Assembly: GCA_028274465.1 (NCBI GenBank) | Contig: CM051456.1 | Location: 106,181,348-106,245,347, forward strand | DNA: 64,000 bases | From: Plantago ovata | Lineage: Eukaryota > Streptophyta > Magnoliopsida > Lamiales > Plantaginaceae | Direction of reading: 5' to 3' | Part shown: positions 47,915-59,222 of the stretch, in pieces | Layout: each line of letters opens with the position of its first letter | How positions within the stretch are numbered: position 1 is the first letter of the stretch | Notes under the pieces: generated by a model | The model's database searches: none | What the model saw: only the letters and a program-made list of their open reading frames with translations | What the model was told of the DNA's origin: nothing | Made by a program: the position numbers and the translations under genes

Positions 47915-48841
47915 GGGTAAATTACATTGTACCTCCTCCTTGCGGGCTCCAATTACAGAATGTTCCTTCTTAGTTCAGCAATTACACGTAGCCCCAATAA
48001 CCGAAAAATCATTGACCTCACCTTTATTCATTTTTGTGTTTTTTCAGGCCAAACAAGGCCTTAGATTTTTAAATTAAAGATCATTTTTCCTTTTTTTTTT
48101 TTTTTTTTTTTTTAATCTTTTCTCCTTTTTTTCTCTTTTCTTTTTCTTTTTTTTTTCCTTTCTCTTTTTTTTTTTAATTCCATCTTCTTCTTCTCTTAGA
48201 GTTCCGGCACCGGAACTGCTACAGCTCCGGCAGGAGCTGTAAACCGGAGCAGCTCCGTTCAGCTCCTATAGGAGCTGTAAACAACTCTGAAGTTGAAGCT
48301 GTATCGGAGCTGTACACCCCGATTTGGAGCTGTTCGGAGCCGTTTACAGCTCCAAATCAGAGCTGTCAACAGCTCCGACAAGCAGTTGTTAATAGCTCCT
48401 GATCGGAGCTTTTAACAGCTCCGATCGGAGCTGGAGCTGTTATTTTTTTATTTTGTTTTTATTTTTTTTATTTTTAATCTGTCGGGGTTGTTTTGAAACA
48501 AACCCTTAATTTGGGGTTCTTTTATAATAAATATTAGTTCATTTTGAAATTTATATAATTTTTGTGGTTAATTTGAAATTTATTAAAGTTAATTTTGTAG
48601 AATAAAATAATTTAGAGGCAAATGTGTAAATAATGCAAACTTAAGTTGTTTGTTTCAAGCTAAAAACTGAAATTTCGGCGAGGGTAAAAACGTAACTTCC
48701 AGCTCTTAATTCGAAAAAGGTCAAATTCGTGGTGTTATATGTAATTGTTTTTATCTAACACTGGGCTACATGTAATTATTTTACTAAGAGGGTAAGATCT
48801 GTAATTAAGAAGACTGAGAGGGGGCTATATGCAAATTATCC
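47915..48841. mobile_element. Non-autonomous element with long imperfect inverted ends and a palindrome core
   Basis: The left end GGGTAAATTACATTGTACC and the inverted right end GGATAATTTGCATATAGCC continue as matching arms for about 85 bp (both include AATTACAGA and AATTACA(C/T)GTAGCCC). The flanks TAAAGAAA (47,907-47,914) and TAAAAAAA (48,842-48,849) fit an 8-bp target duplication with one mismatch. The centre is a pyrimidine-rich stretch followed by a dense cluster of CGGAGCTGT/ACAGCTCCG words (48,195-48,440). No coding sequence is present. Confidence 0.65.
48195..48440. repeat. Palindrome cluster of GGAGCTGT/ACAGCTCC
   Basis: At least fifteen copies of the 8-mer, in both orientations and separated by a few bases, can form many alternative hairpins (for example CAGCTCCTATAGGAGCTG). 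Similar clusters occur at 46,840-46,995 and 59,090-59,220. Confidence 0.8.
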
Positions 48842-48849
48842 TAAAAAAA

Positions 48850-49767
48850 CTTAATAAGGACTGATATTAAAAACATTATATTGGTTAATTAAGTGGTATA
48901 GAGAGTGAGTATTGTCTAAAAGTACATTAATAGTGTAATAGTAGTTGTAATATTTGATGTTTAAAAAAAAATTACTGTATTATTATGACATGAGTTATGA
49001 CTTATGAGTAATTTGATGGTTGGAAACACAAGTAGGAACACAGTGAATACACAACACACAGATTGTCTAGCAGAGACAAAATTAAAGTAGTGCCCAGTGG
49101 TAATATACGAGTAGTAGTAGTTGTAGCAGTAGTGTGTGTAATGATAAAAGGGATGAAAAATTTATAACTTTTGAATATTTTGGGGTTATTGGTCAAGGCC
49201 ATTTCCACGCCACAAGAGCTTTCTGCTATCCCCAATACCCTTGTAATCATTGTGTCTTGGAACACACTCCTTCCCTACCAAACCTAGCTTGCTCACCCCA
49301 ATTTTAATTTACACTCTACGTGTATATTACCCCATCCCCTTTTATTAATTCCTTTTAGCATATTAATAATTATTTTCATTTTATTTTAGTCCATCATCAA
49401 GATTAGTTTGCTCGGTTTCAGTAGCTTATACATTCAAATAAAATAAAATTTAGTTATTCTCAACTCGTTCATAAATAGTAATTAATTAAAGGTTTACATA
49501 TTCTAATCATATTTTTCGATATTTTTTTCATTTTTTTCTTTATATATAGCGGAGACTGTGCATGATAAATTAGTTAACCTTGGTAAAAATACGATTGATG
49601 TAAATTGAATTAACCTCGGTTATTAATGTGATTGATGTAATAATTTTTCTAAAAATATATTTACATGCACCAGTATAAGAAAGAGACAGATCAATCATGT
49701 TGCATCCTTAAAACAAATGTTGCATCTCAAATCACTACTCGTGGGATCGAGAATTTATATATGCAAG
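48850..49767. other. AT-rich spacer
   Basis: No gene or repeat was recognised in this stretch between the palindrome element and the copia element. Confidence 0.5.
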
Positions 49768-49772
49768 GGCCG

Positions 49773-50054
49773 TATTAAGAATGAAATATGATATGTATTG
49801 AATGAATATTGTGTATAGATTACATTACAGAGAAAATGAATAGAGAAAAAGTAAAGTAGTGATTCTAATCTGAGAGCTTAGCTTATATAGAGCTGCTTTG
49901 TTTCCCTAATTCTATCTAACTAACGCTAACTGCTACGTACAACTCCTATTACACAATGTACTACTTGAATCCCTTGGTGAACTGACGCTTTGAGCTTCGA
50001 CTAAATCTCTATTCGTTTACACCTCGATTCGTCAAGCTTGGTTAACAGTTCACA
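49773..50054 (-). repeat. 3' LTR of the copia element
   Basis: This is a 282-bp LTR; on the element's coding strand it starts TGTGAACTG. The polypurine tract lies next to it at 50,055-50,065. It matches the other LTR except for about 20 substitutions and small indels. Confidence 0.93.
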
Positions 50055-50070
50055 GCCCCCCTCAAGTTGG
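50055..50070 (-). other. Polypurine tract of the copia element
   Basis: On the coding strand the sequence TTGAGGGGGGC abuts the 3' LTR, the expected site for plus-strand DNA priming. Confidence 0.75.
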
Positions 50071-51827
50071 ATTATGTATGTTGAATAATCCAAACTTGGA
50101 AATAAAGTGATTAAACAGTGGTGGCGCCAACGGCTTTGTAAGAACGTCGGCTAGTTGATCTCGGTTGGAGATGTGAAGCAATTGAACTGTGCCATTCAGA
50201 ATTTTGTCTCGTATCATGTGACAATCAATTTCGATGTGCTTCATCCGTTCATGTTGAACTGGGTTGTGAGCAAGGTGAAATGCCGACAGACTATCCGTGT
50301 AAAGAAGTGCAGGCTTGGGATGTTCAATCTTCAAGTCTGTCAATATATATCTTAGCCATTGGAGTTCAAATGTGAGTAGTGCAACTGCTCGATACTCTGC
50401 TTCAGCGCTCGACTAGCTTGATACTGTCTGTTTCTTTGATTTCCATGAGATAAGTGATGATCCCAAGAACACTGCATAGCCCGTTGTACTTCGTCTGGTG
50501 GAATCACAGGATCCCCAATCATTGTCTGCGAAGCTCTTCCGTTGGAGTTCATTGTTGGAAGAATAGAAAACACCTTGACCTGGATCTTTCTTGATGTACC
50601 TCAACACTCTGTGAGCATATTCCAAATGTTTGACTGTTGGAGAGCTCATATATTGGTTGAGGTTCTGCAAACAAAACGAAAGATCAGGTCTAGTGATTGT
50701 TAAATAGCTCATATATTTTACCTATAAGTCGCCTGTAAACTTGTGGATCAGAAAGTAATTCTGAAGGAACTTTCTCATGTTTGGATTTGACATCCATTGT
50801 TTTCTCTTCAGGCTGCGCCATAAGATATCCATTCTCTTTCAAGAGATCTAATGCATATTTCCTTTGACACACTGAAATACCCTTCTCAGTTCTTGCAACT
50901 TCTAATCCCAATATGTATCTCAATTCTCCAAGATCTTTTATAGTGAATTGCTTGTGCAAATGGTTCTTCACTGACTGTATTCATATCATTCCCTGCAAGA
51001 ATGATGTCATCAACATAGACAAGTAAACATGTAAAAGAACCATTGTTAGCTTTAGTAAACAGTGAAACATCTGCTTTAGATTGTATGTATCCAATAGAGA
51101 GTAAATTCTTCTGTAACTTGAAGAACCATTGCCTACTGACCTGCTTGAGTCCATAAAGACTCTTTACAAGCTTGCAAACCTGGTTGTTACCTCCCTTGTT
51201 ATAGCCCTTTGTCATGTATACTTCCTCTGCCAAATCACCATGTAAGAAAGCTGTGTTGACATCCAACTGATGTAAAAACCATTGCTTTGCTGCTGCAATA
51301 GCTAAAATACATCTAACAGTTGTTAATTTGACTACTGGTGAGAAAGTGTCAAAATAGTCCATGCCTTTCTCTTGGCTGTAACCCTTTGCAACCAATCTGG
51401 CTTTATACCTTTCAACTGTTCCATCTGGGTTAAATTTTACCTTGTACACCCATTTACACCCAATTGCATGTTTATTTGGAGGTAAATCTACTAACTCCCA
51501 TGTCTTTGTTTTCTCTAATGCAACAAGCTCAAGATTCATTGCATTAACCCACTTTTCATTCTTCACTGCTTCTTTATAATTCTTTGGTTCAGGAACTATT
51601 GTAATAGCAGTTGTAAAACATTTATGTTGATCAGATAATTTGTCAGTAGATAACACATCAGAAATAGGATACCTGACCATTGGAGATTTGCCAGTATGAG
51701 TAACTGCAGTAGCAGCTGATCTATAATGTTGTAATGATGGTGGCAAATGGTAGTCATAGATTGATAGCTGTTGTGAAATTTTCTTTTGCTCTAGTTGATT
51801 TCCTTGTATCAACTGCAGGCTGTTCAA
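50062..51827 (-). pseudogene. Copia reverse transcriptase/RNase H, broken
   Basis: The reverse transcriptase block (51,827-50,886) shows CKWVYKVKFNPDGTVERYKA, LVAKGYSQEKGMDYFDTFSP, QLDVNTAFLHGDL and the catalytic LLVYVDDIILAGND. It changes frame near 50,970, again near 50,700 and again near 50,380. The RNase H part follows in pieces with GSCDSTRRSTTGYAVFLG and, last, LYTDSLSAFHLAHNP (shifted frame) and HIEIDCHMIRDKI. These breaks prevent a functional polyprotein. Confidence 0.92.
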
Positions 51828-53283
51828 TGTGTTGTTCTACTGTCTGATCAGCTGGTTGCTCAGGTTCAATTGATCTACTCAACTGTGGCACCTCATCGCT
51901 TGTTGAATTTTGTTCATCATGCAAATTCTGTGTCACGAGTATATCTCGTGAAACATGATTAGTGACATTGTTAGCAGGTACAGTAACAATAGGCCTAGGC
52001 CTTGTAAGTTCATAGTATTCTTCTTGTTCTTCATGAATCATGTAATCATCAGAGACATCATCCAAATGTATAGTTTCTAATGGTGAGTTGTGTGCTCCAT
52101 ACTGTGTCTGAGAAAAGATATCATAAGCAATATCAACAGGTGTAAATAAAGGGAAATCATTGCTAACTGTATCAGTTGTAGGATCATAAAGAAATATATT
52201 CTCAATAAATTGCACATGTCGAGATCATATAAAAACTTATTTTGTCTCTAGATTGAGCAACTTATATCCCTTATAACCAGTTGGATACCCCAGTAACAAG
52301 CATTTAGTTGCTCTTGGATCAAACTTTGTTCTGTGAGAACTCAAAGTCGAAGCATAACATAGTGATCCAAAAGCTCTTAAATAAGAGTAGTCTGGTTTCC
52401 TCTCATATAACACCTCGTATGGACTCTTATTCTGCAAAACATCACTTGGAGTACGGTTAATAATATGACAAGCAGTTAGGACACAGTCAGTCCAATACTG
52501 TAATGGCAAGTGTGACTGAAATAAGAAAGCTCTAGCAAGTTGTAAAAGATGTTGATGCTTTCTCTCAACTCTCCCATTCTGTTGTGGTGTCTCCACGCAA
52601 GAGAGTTGATGAATGATCCCTAGAGAAGAGTAGAAGTCAGTTAATATGAACTCAGAGCCATTATCTGATCTAATGCATTTGATTTTGCCGTTATATTGAG
52701 TTAAAACCAGATTGTAAAAGTGAAGAAGATGAACTTTGGTTTCAGACATCTGTTTCATTAAATAAAGCCAAGTACATCTGGATTTGTCTTCAAGAATGGT
52801 TAAAATATACTTGTGTCCATTGTAAGAAGCAGTATGGAACGGGCCCCATATATCAACATGCACTAAATCAAAGAGATTTTCAGAAATTGAAATACTTTCA
52901 TTGAAGGGTAATCTTTTCTGTTTACAGAAGTGACAAATGTAACATGAATCAAACGGATCTTTATTATAATGTTTTTCAGAGATTACACCTATGGAAAACA
53001 ACTTTTGTAAGGGTATATGACCCATCCCTTGATGCCAGAGTCTTGCTTGGTTTACTTCATCAGTTTTAGCAGCAAATGCAGATGCATTAGTTTCATAGTG
53101 ATCATTGGTGAGATGATATAAACCTTCTCTGAGCTCAGCATAACCAATCTTCTCTCTGGTTACCAAGTCCTGTAACTCACAGTGTGTTGAGTAAAAGTTA
53201 CAATTGAGATTTTCATGCAAAGACAAATGTGGAACAGATACTAAATTAAAAGTGAAACTAGGGACATAAAGAACATTATGCAA
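51754..53283 (-). pseudogene. Copia GAG-pre-integrase and integrase region, truncated frame
   Basis: The frame 53,283-52,237 holds the protease-proximal block (LYVPSFTFNLVSV), the GAG-pre-integrase zinc-binding block (LWHQGMGHIPLQKL and CYICHFCKQKRLPF) and an integrase core with the first Asp in DIWGPF, the second in IRSDNGSEF and the Glu in QQNGRVERKHQ. A frame break near 52,230 separates it from the acidic linker (52,215-51,754) leading to the reverse transcriptase. Confidence 0.92.
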
Positions 53284-53462
53284 AGTTAGTTTCTCAGTTA
53301 ACTTAATATCACCACATTTGTGGCTGTAATAGTGCTTCCTGTAGGTAACTGGATCTTAACATTAATATCATGCATAGTAGATGTAAAATACTTGAGACTA
53401 CACACCATGTGATCTGTAGCTCCAGTTCACTGTGGAAGTGCTAGCTACTGGTGAATGATTAG

Positions 53463-54740
53463 TTATAGCAACTGCTCAGAGTGAGAGTTGTTGTTGCCAT
53501 TAATCTGAGCTTGAAACCTTGTGAACTGTAGAAACTGGTTATACATTTCTGGAGTCATATAACTGCTATCTTGTGAATTAGAGTTGCTTGGAGTGTCAGT
53601 AACAACTGCATGAGCCTGAGTGTTGGAATTATAATGAGAACTCTTCTGGCTTCCCTGTTGCAACTTCCTAGTACCTTTAGGACCTTCCCAACCCGGTGGA
53701 TATCCTATCAACTGATAGCAAGACTTCATTGTATGACCACTGTATCCACAATTTCTACATGTTGGCCTATTTATATCTTTAGTAAATTTCTTAAAACCAT
53801 TCTTTGCCAAACATGCTACAGCATCTGTATTCTCAGTCTGAGTTTGCACTGCCATTGCCATATTCTCTTGGCTAGATATGACATTACCCTGCAAACCTCT
53901 CTGACCTTCTTCTTCCAGTAATATCCCATAAACTCTAGCCAAGCTTGGCACAGGTGAAGCAATCATAATCTGACTCCTAACATTACTGTAAGAAGGATGC
54001 AACCAACTAAAAACTTCACCACATAATCTCTCTCTTGTAGCCTAGTAACTTCATCCAAACCTCCACATGTACACTTAGGGAGTGGCCTAAAAGTCAAGTA
54101 CTCATCCCATAGACTCTTAAACATAGAATAATATGCAGAAATTGTTTGACCTCCTTGCTTCATGTTACTTAAAGATTGTTCTAGAGTAAAGACTCTAGTT
54201 TCATCACACTTCGTGAATCTAGTTTTCAACTCAGTCCAGAGATCTGTAGCAGAAGTAAAACATAACACCCATTTTCTTATCTCAGCAGAACATGAGTTAA
54301 GTAACCATATAAGCACCAAATTGTTTGCTCTTACCCATGCTGAATATAAAGAGGGATCAGTAGTTTTATCAGGTTCAAAAATTATACCGTCCACGAATCC
54401 TGATTTATTCTTGGCTGATAGAGCAATCAAGAACGCCTTGCTCCATGAATCGTACGTTGAAGCGGTTATAGTGGCTCCAACACAATCGAAATCCCTGGCT
54501 GATCTGATGGATGCATGAAGTAAGGTGATGATGGATCGTCAGAAATGCTACGAGCTGCACGACGTCGATCATCATCTGCACGATGTCGATCGTCATCAGC
54601 ACGACGCCTTTCGTCATCACTACGGGATTTTCCTCTACTATACGGCGGCGATCATCCTCTTCTCGACGGCGCTGTTCCTCCTGCGCATTTCTAGTAGGAG
54701 AATGAAATCCGCTGCGGTTGTGATCACCGGAATCCACCAT
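53463..54740 (-). pseudogene. Copia gag with zinc knuckle, frameshifted
   Basis: The gag core (54,430-53,963) has SAKNKSGFVDG, WVRANNLVLIWLLNS and the WTELKTRF/LEQSLSNMKQG blocks of plant copia gag. The next frame (54,002-53,463) carries the zinc knuckle CRNCGYSGHTMKSCYQLIGYPP. The start region (54,740-54,440) is in a different frame, and the protease between 53,460 and 53,290 is disrupted. The Asp-Thr/Ser-Gly of the protease was not found intact. Confidence 0.85.
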
Positions 54741-54882
54741 TGAAACAGCACAATCAGAATTGAAAGCAACACAATCGGAGTTGATTGTGGAAATTCACAG
54801 AAACAAGTGTGTCAATCGGATTAAATTGATCACACACACAGTAGAAACGGAAAGCGAATTGGTTTCAAGATACGAACCCTAA

Positions 54883-54895
54883 CTCGATGATACCA
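54883..54895 (-). other. Primer binding site of the copia element
   Basis: On the coding strand TGGTATCATCGAG directly follows the 5' LTR. The first eight bases match the usual initiator tRNA-Met site (TGGTATCA) and the rest diverges. Confidence 0.8.
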
Positions 54896-55171
54896 TATTA
54901 AGAATGAAATATGATCTGTATTGAATGAATATTGTGTACATATTACAGAGAAAATGAATAGAGAGAATGTAAAGTAGTGATTCTAATATGAGAGCTTAGA
55001 TTATATAGAGATGCTCTGTTTCCCTAATTCTATCTAACTAACGCTAACTGCTACGTACACCTCCTATTACACAATGTACTACTTGATCCCTGGGCGAACT
55101 GACGCTCTGAGCTTCGACTGAATCTCGATTTGTTTACACCTCGATTCGTCTTGCTTGGTTATCAGTTCACA
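54896..55171 (-). repeat. 5' LTR of the copia element
   Basis: This is a 276-bp LTR, 5' with respect to the minus-strand element. It ends at the GGCCG target duplication on the right. Confidence 0.93.
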
Positions 55172-55176
55172 GGCCG

Positions 55177-55962
55177 GGGCCAGTTAATTACAACATAATT
55201 TGAGATTTCTCAAAATTATATAGACAAAGGGCCGGCGTTGATTAAGTAGCTGCTGGACAAAACTAAGAAAAAGTGTAAAATGTTTGATTGAAAGGTCAAT
55301 TTCCGAATGCGCGACTAATTATTACTCCAACTACACTACAAAGCTTGAAAGAAGCTTATCATACCTGACAAAAGTGGAAAACTGTATAATTATGAATTTT
55401 ATAATTAACCTACCTAGCTACTAACTCTACATAGTTCATCCGAGTCTGATCGCTGTTAAGACTATAAAATTCAAAAAAAAAGAAAAAAAAAAATCAAGTT
55501 CCAAATGAAATTTCCAATCATTTGGGAATTATTTGAAACTTTTATTTGAATCTCCTATGTCACACATTATTTTATATTAATTAGAATTTTATTTGTGAGT
55601 TTTATATTTGGGTTTAAATTTGAACTATTAATTAGTATTACATTGGTATTGGTATGATCTATTAGTAGCCCCTTTATGGTCTGGCTATTTAAGGCTTCAT
55701 TGGGACTTTTAATCCCAAATAATCCCATTTATAGCTTCCATAAAGAGTGATCTTAATTACAATATGATCAGGAGCAAGACAATATCATTGCCCATTTACC
55801 TGTTGCGATTGTTACATTATTAACATGGTACAGGGCCGCATGATAAATAATATGTTGTACAATATATTTTAAACTATCGTGAACATCTCTCTCTTTTCTA
55901 ATTACTGTATTTGTTGTATGGAAGATTTTTGCCTCTAGTGGATTATATAGTTGGGAGAAAGG
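55177..55962. other. AT-rich spacer
   Basis: No gene or recognisable repeat lies between the copia element and the first CACTA end. Confidence 0.5.
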
Positions 55963-56809
55963 CACTACAAAACCACGGATAGATCCGTGGCTAAAAAAAT
56001 TAATTTGTGACTAATTTTAGCCACGGATAGTCCATTACAAATAAGGTCGTGACTATTTTTGACGTAGCGAGCTAATTAGCCACGGATACTATCCGTTAGC
56101 AAATTAGTGACGGGTAAAGGGTTGATCGGGTTGAATCGGTGTCCGAGCTTAGTAACTGATAGATTTTATCCGTGGCCAAATTTACTAACAGATAAATCTA
56201 TAGTATTACTACCATTTAAAAAAATAAAAAGGGAAAATTTAATGACTATCCGTTAGTAAATTTGCTTACGGATAAAATCTATCCGTCGTTGATGGACAAG
56301 GGCTCCCATTTGTTGATCCTCCCCGTCCATCAACGTCACGAATATAGTCTATATTTCAAAGTGGAAGAGGTAAATTACGAGTTTGAAGATAAAGAAAGAC
56401 AACAGGAAAAGAACATATCCAATGGTGACTAACATATCACACAAGTACAGTAAAGTGGCTAACATACCACTCACATTGTCCTAAATTCAAACTAACACAA
56501 TGGTTACTAATATATCACCCAAGTAAAGTGGCTAGTATACCACCCACATTGTCCTAAATTCAAACTAACACAATGGTAGCTAACATATTACCCAAGTAAA
56601 GTGGCTAACATATCACCCACATAGAATAAAAAAGCAAGCATACAAAGTAAGTAACATACCCCAAAAAACTCAAAGCACTTGTGACAACTCTTGAGATTAG
56701 GCTCCTTGCCCCGGTATCTGCATGACCACGTAGAAGAAACAACATGTGAGTGTAATTGCATCTAAAACTTGCACAAACATAAAAGAAAAAGCAACACGTA
56801 AGTTAGAAA
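55963..56809 (-). mobile_element. Left part of an older CACTA element, interrupted
   Basis: CACTACAAAACCACGGATAG starts the piece, followed by subterminal repeats of TTAGCCACGGATA/TATCCGTGGC type that differ from the AGCGACGGAT repeats of the two other CACTA elements. No inverted right end was found. The younger CACTA element begins at 56,810, and a TNP2-type coding remnant lies just beyond it (60,196-60,800), so these two parts may be one element split by the insertion. Confidence 0.6.
56415..56630. repeat. Tandem repeat, about 80-bp unit, two to three copies
   Basis: The units share ACATTGTCCTAAATTCAAAC, TAACACAATGGT and TATCACCCAAGTAAAGTGGC. A single diverged copy also lies at about 58,380-58,450 inside the nested CACTA element, so the repeat belongs to the interior of this CACTA family. 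Confidence 0.75.
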
Positions 56810-57363
56810 CACTACAAGAAAAACCGAATTTAGCGACAGATGCTATACGGAGCGATCCGTCGCTAATGGTATATAGCGACGGATGGTCCGTCGCGAAAAG
56901 TGGCGTCGCTAATCCATAAAGCGACGGATAAACTTATCCGTCTCTTTATATAGCGACGGATAAACGTATCCGTTGCCGAGTTCGTCGTTGATCAAATTGA
57001 AGACGAATAACTTTATCCGTATCTGTATTTAGCGACGGATGAATGCATCCGTCGCTAAGCGTCAGATGCACGTGACTGAAGCTGGTTAGGGGGATTTGGC
57101 GACGGATTAATTTATCCGTCGCTAAATCTCCTGGAATTTTTTTATTTTTATTTTTTTTTGTTAGCTGTTCACCTCAAATGTATTTACGACCCACAAATAT
57201 ATAATAATTTCGTAACTACAAATTCTACAAAAATGTATACTTATTTAAGCATTCGAAAGAAATGAATATAAGTACTAATTGTACTAAACAAAAGAAAAAA
57301 AGTTGTTCGAAATAAAAATAAAGTGTACTAATAAAAATACAAATATCCACATCTGCAGTCACA

Positions 57364-59008
57364 TCATGAAGTCGGGGGTGGCTCGTCACCGGGGGGGGGG
57401 GGGGGGGGGGCATACTTCTTCATCATCCAGGAGATCGCCTCCTTGAAACCCGCCTTCATCTTCTCTTGCTCCGCTCTCATCCGAGCAGCTTCCTCGGCCT
57501 GTTTCTGGACCGTTTCCTTCAGTTGCCCGTGTTCGTGGAGAAACTGAGGAGGCACCTCGGGTCTCCGTTGGCGCTTCGAGCTGGAGGAAGATCAAACCTG
57601 ATTGACGGTTTCCGCCAGGTTCCCCATGCCAAAGACACGCCCCTTCTCATCGAGCTGGCAGATCTCCATGTAGATGGCGTTCCGCTCCTCGACCGTGAGC
57701 ACAGGGCGGTTCTCCACCCTGGCCAGGTACACCTCCTGAAATTGCAAACAAACAAGAATTAGTCATTGAACAAGTACATACAAAAAAAAAACATGTTTAT
57801 AAATGGAAATTATGTACCGCGAGTTTTTTGCTATGAGGATCAGTGAATTGCAGCTCCCCGTTCTCATCAAGCGAACCGTGGCATTCACAGAAATGGTCCC
57901 ACGTCGTCGGTTCCCCTCCCCTCGAATATCTTCATCGAATATAGATACAGTTAATTAATGATTGAAAGAGAACTTTAAAAACAAAGAAAGTATTATAAAG
58001 TTACTAAATTCAATAATCACTTACCACCTCAAAGTGTCGCACCAACTGGGATTTCAAACCCAGTTTATGCTGGACTGATCCTGTCCCATCCTGTGGATCT
58101 GAGCCCCGGTTGAGACTGTTCTTCTCCGACAGCTTCACCCCATCGAGGTCCTCGTCCCAATACTTGATCCACTCGGGCCACTCCTCCTCCCCAATCCATC
58201 ATGGCCTCTTCCGACTTTTCTTAACCTTAGCAATCTCTTCCGGAAGGAGTCCGGTCCGTCATGGTCAAAGCAGTACCACAACTTCGACTTGAACTTGTTA
58301 GGGAGGAAGTACTTCTCCTACATTTCACAAATTATCCACAATTTAACATAACAAATCACCCAAACAAATTACACATTGTCCTAGTACAACCAACAACACG
58401 GTGACTACCATATCACCCAAATAAAGTGGCTAACATACCACATCCACATATTAGAACATAACTTCGAGAGCGTACAAGAAAGGTCACTAACCTCGAGAGC
58501 ATTCCAGATCTCCACCTTCATGTCCGCACGGAGAGTATGCCACTGGGATCCACCCTGAATCGGAAGATCCATGATCTTCGCGGCTTCCTTGCTGATGAGG
58601 CTAGCAGCCTCCCTCGGCATCATCCTGTTGCAATGACATACACAAAATACTCCAACTGTTACAAAATGCTTTGAAAAAAAATAAAATTGTAAGTAAAAAT
58701 GAGTGATGTACTTACACATTCCCAGGCATGGGCCACAGAACAAGCTTCCCATTCATCTTGGCACCCGGGGTGTACTCCTCCAGGGTGAAGCCGTCATCAG
58801 GCAAGTTTGCAAACACATCTGATGGGCAAGTAGACCCCGCAATGATGCTCGGCTGACGACCAGGCTCCAGAGTCTCGCTAACATGGGTGCGCCCCGAGCT
58901 CAACTGAGAACTCGGGGTGCGGAATGGCGAGTCCGGCTCGGACTCGCTAGCGGGGTAGCTACGACTGTTGGCGGCCAAACGTTTCGATGGTTTCTTTGGT
59001 CTCGGCAT
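57364..59008 (-). pseudogene. CACTA Transposase_24-type gene remnant with one nonsense codon
   Basis: The start at 59,008 reads MPRPKKPSKRLAANSRSYP with a Ser/Pro-rich, acidic leader to about 58,712. Then come an exon-like piece MPREAASLISKEAAKIMDLP (about 58,620-58,495), a piece with KYFLPNKFKSKLWYCFDHDG (about 58,320-58,250), and a C-terminal piece (about 57,737-57,364) with LTVEERNAIYMEICQLDEKG and a coiled-coil tail. A single in-frame TGA (near 57,597) interrupts the last piece, and a G20 run on the + strand encodes a proline stretch near the end. The overall order matches the remnant at 36.2-37.1 kb. Confidence 0.7.
57391..57410. repeat. Homopolymer of 20 G
   Basis: Twenty consecutive G in the + strand, read as a proline run on the - strand within the CACTA-encoded protein. 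Such a run is slippage-prone and the true length may differ. Confidence 0.9.
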
Positions 59009-59089
59009 GATCTGCAAATTAAACGTCCAAATAACAAGACTTAGATACAACCGACGGAAAAAAAAATTTAAAAAAAATACATAAGGTTT

Positions 59090-59222
59090 ACAACTCCAAA
59101 TGGAGCTGTAAACCCACAGAGTGGAGCTGTAAAATGGAGCTGTAAACCGGGAGAGTTTACGGCTCCAAATGGAGCTGTAAAATGCTCCAAAATGGAGCTG
59201 GAGCTGTAAAATGCTCCAAAAT
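59090..59222. repeat. GGAGCTGT palindrome cluster within the CACTA element
   Basis: Seven or more copies of TGGAGCTGTAAA and its complement lie within 130 bp, in both orientations. This is the same word family as at 48,195-48,440. Confidence 0.75.

Larger units (their letters stand above)
49773..55171 (-). mobile_element. Complete Ty1/copia LTR retrotransposon, coding-defective
   Basis: The LTRs at 49,773-50,054 and 54,896-55,171 enclose a 4.8-kb interior read on the - strand. The 5-bp target duplication GGCCG is exact (49,768-49,772 and 55,172-55,176). The order gag, zinc knuckle, integrase, reverse transcriptase, RNase H is that of copia elements. About 20 mismatches between the LTRs (by eye) and many frame breaks show that it is not recent. 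The LTRs end TG...TA (coding strand) rather than the usual TG...CA. Confidence 0.95.

Noticed and set aside
54525..54743. His/Asp-rich + strand frame at the start of the copia gag
   Set aside because: It is antisense to the gag start region; the His-rich look comes from a repeated GATCG-type tract.
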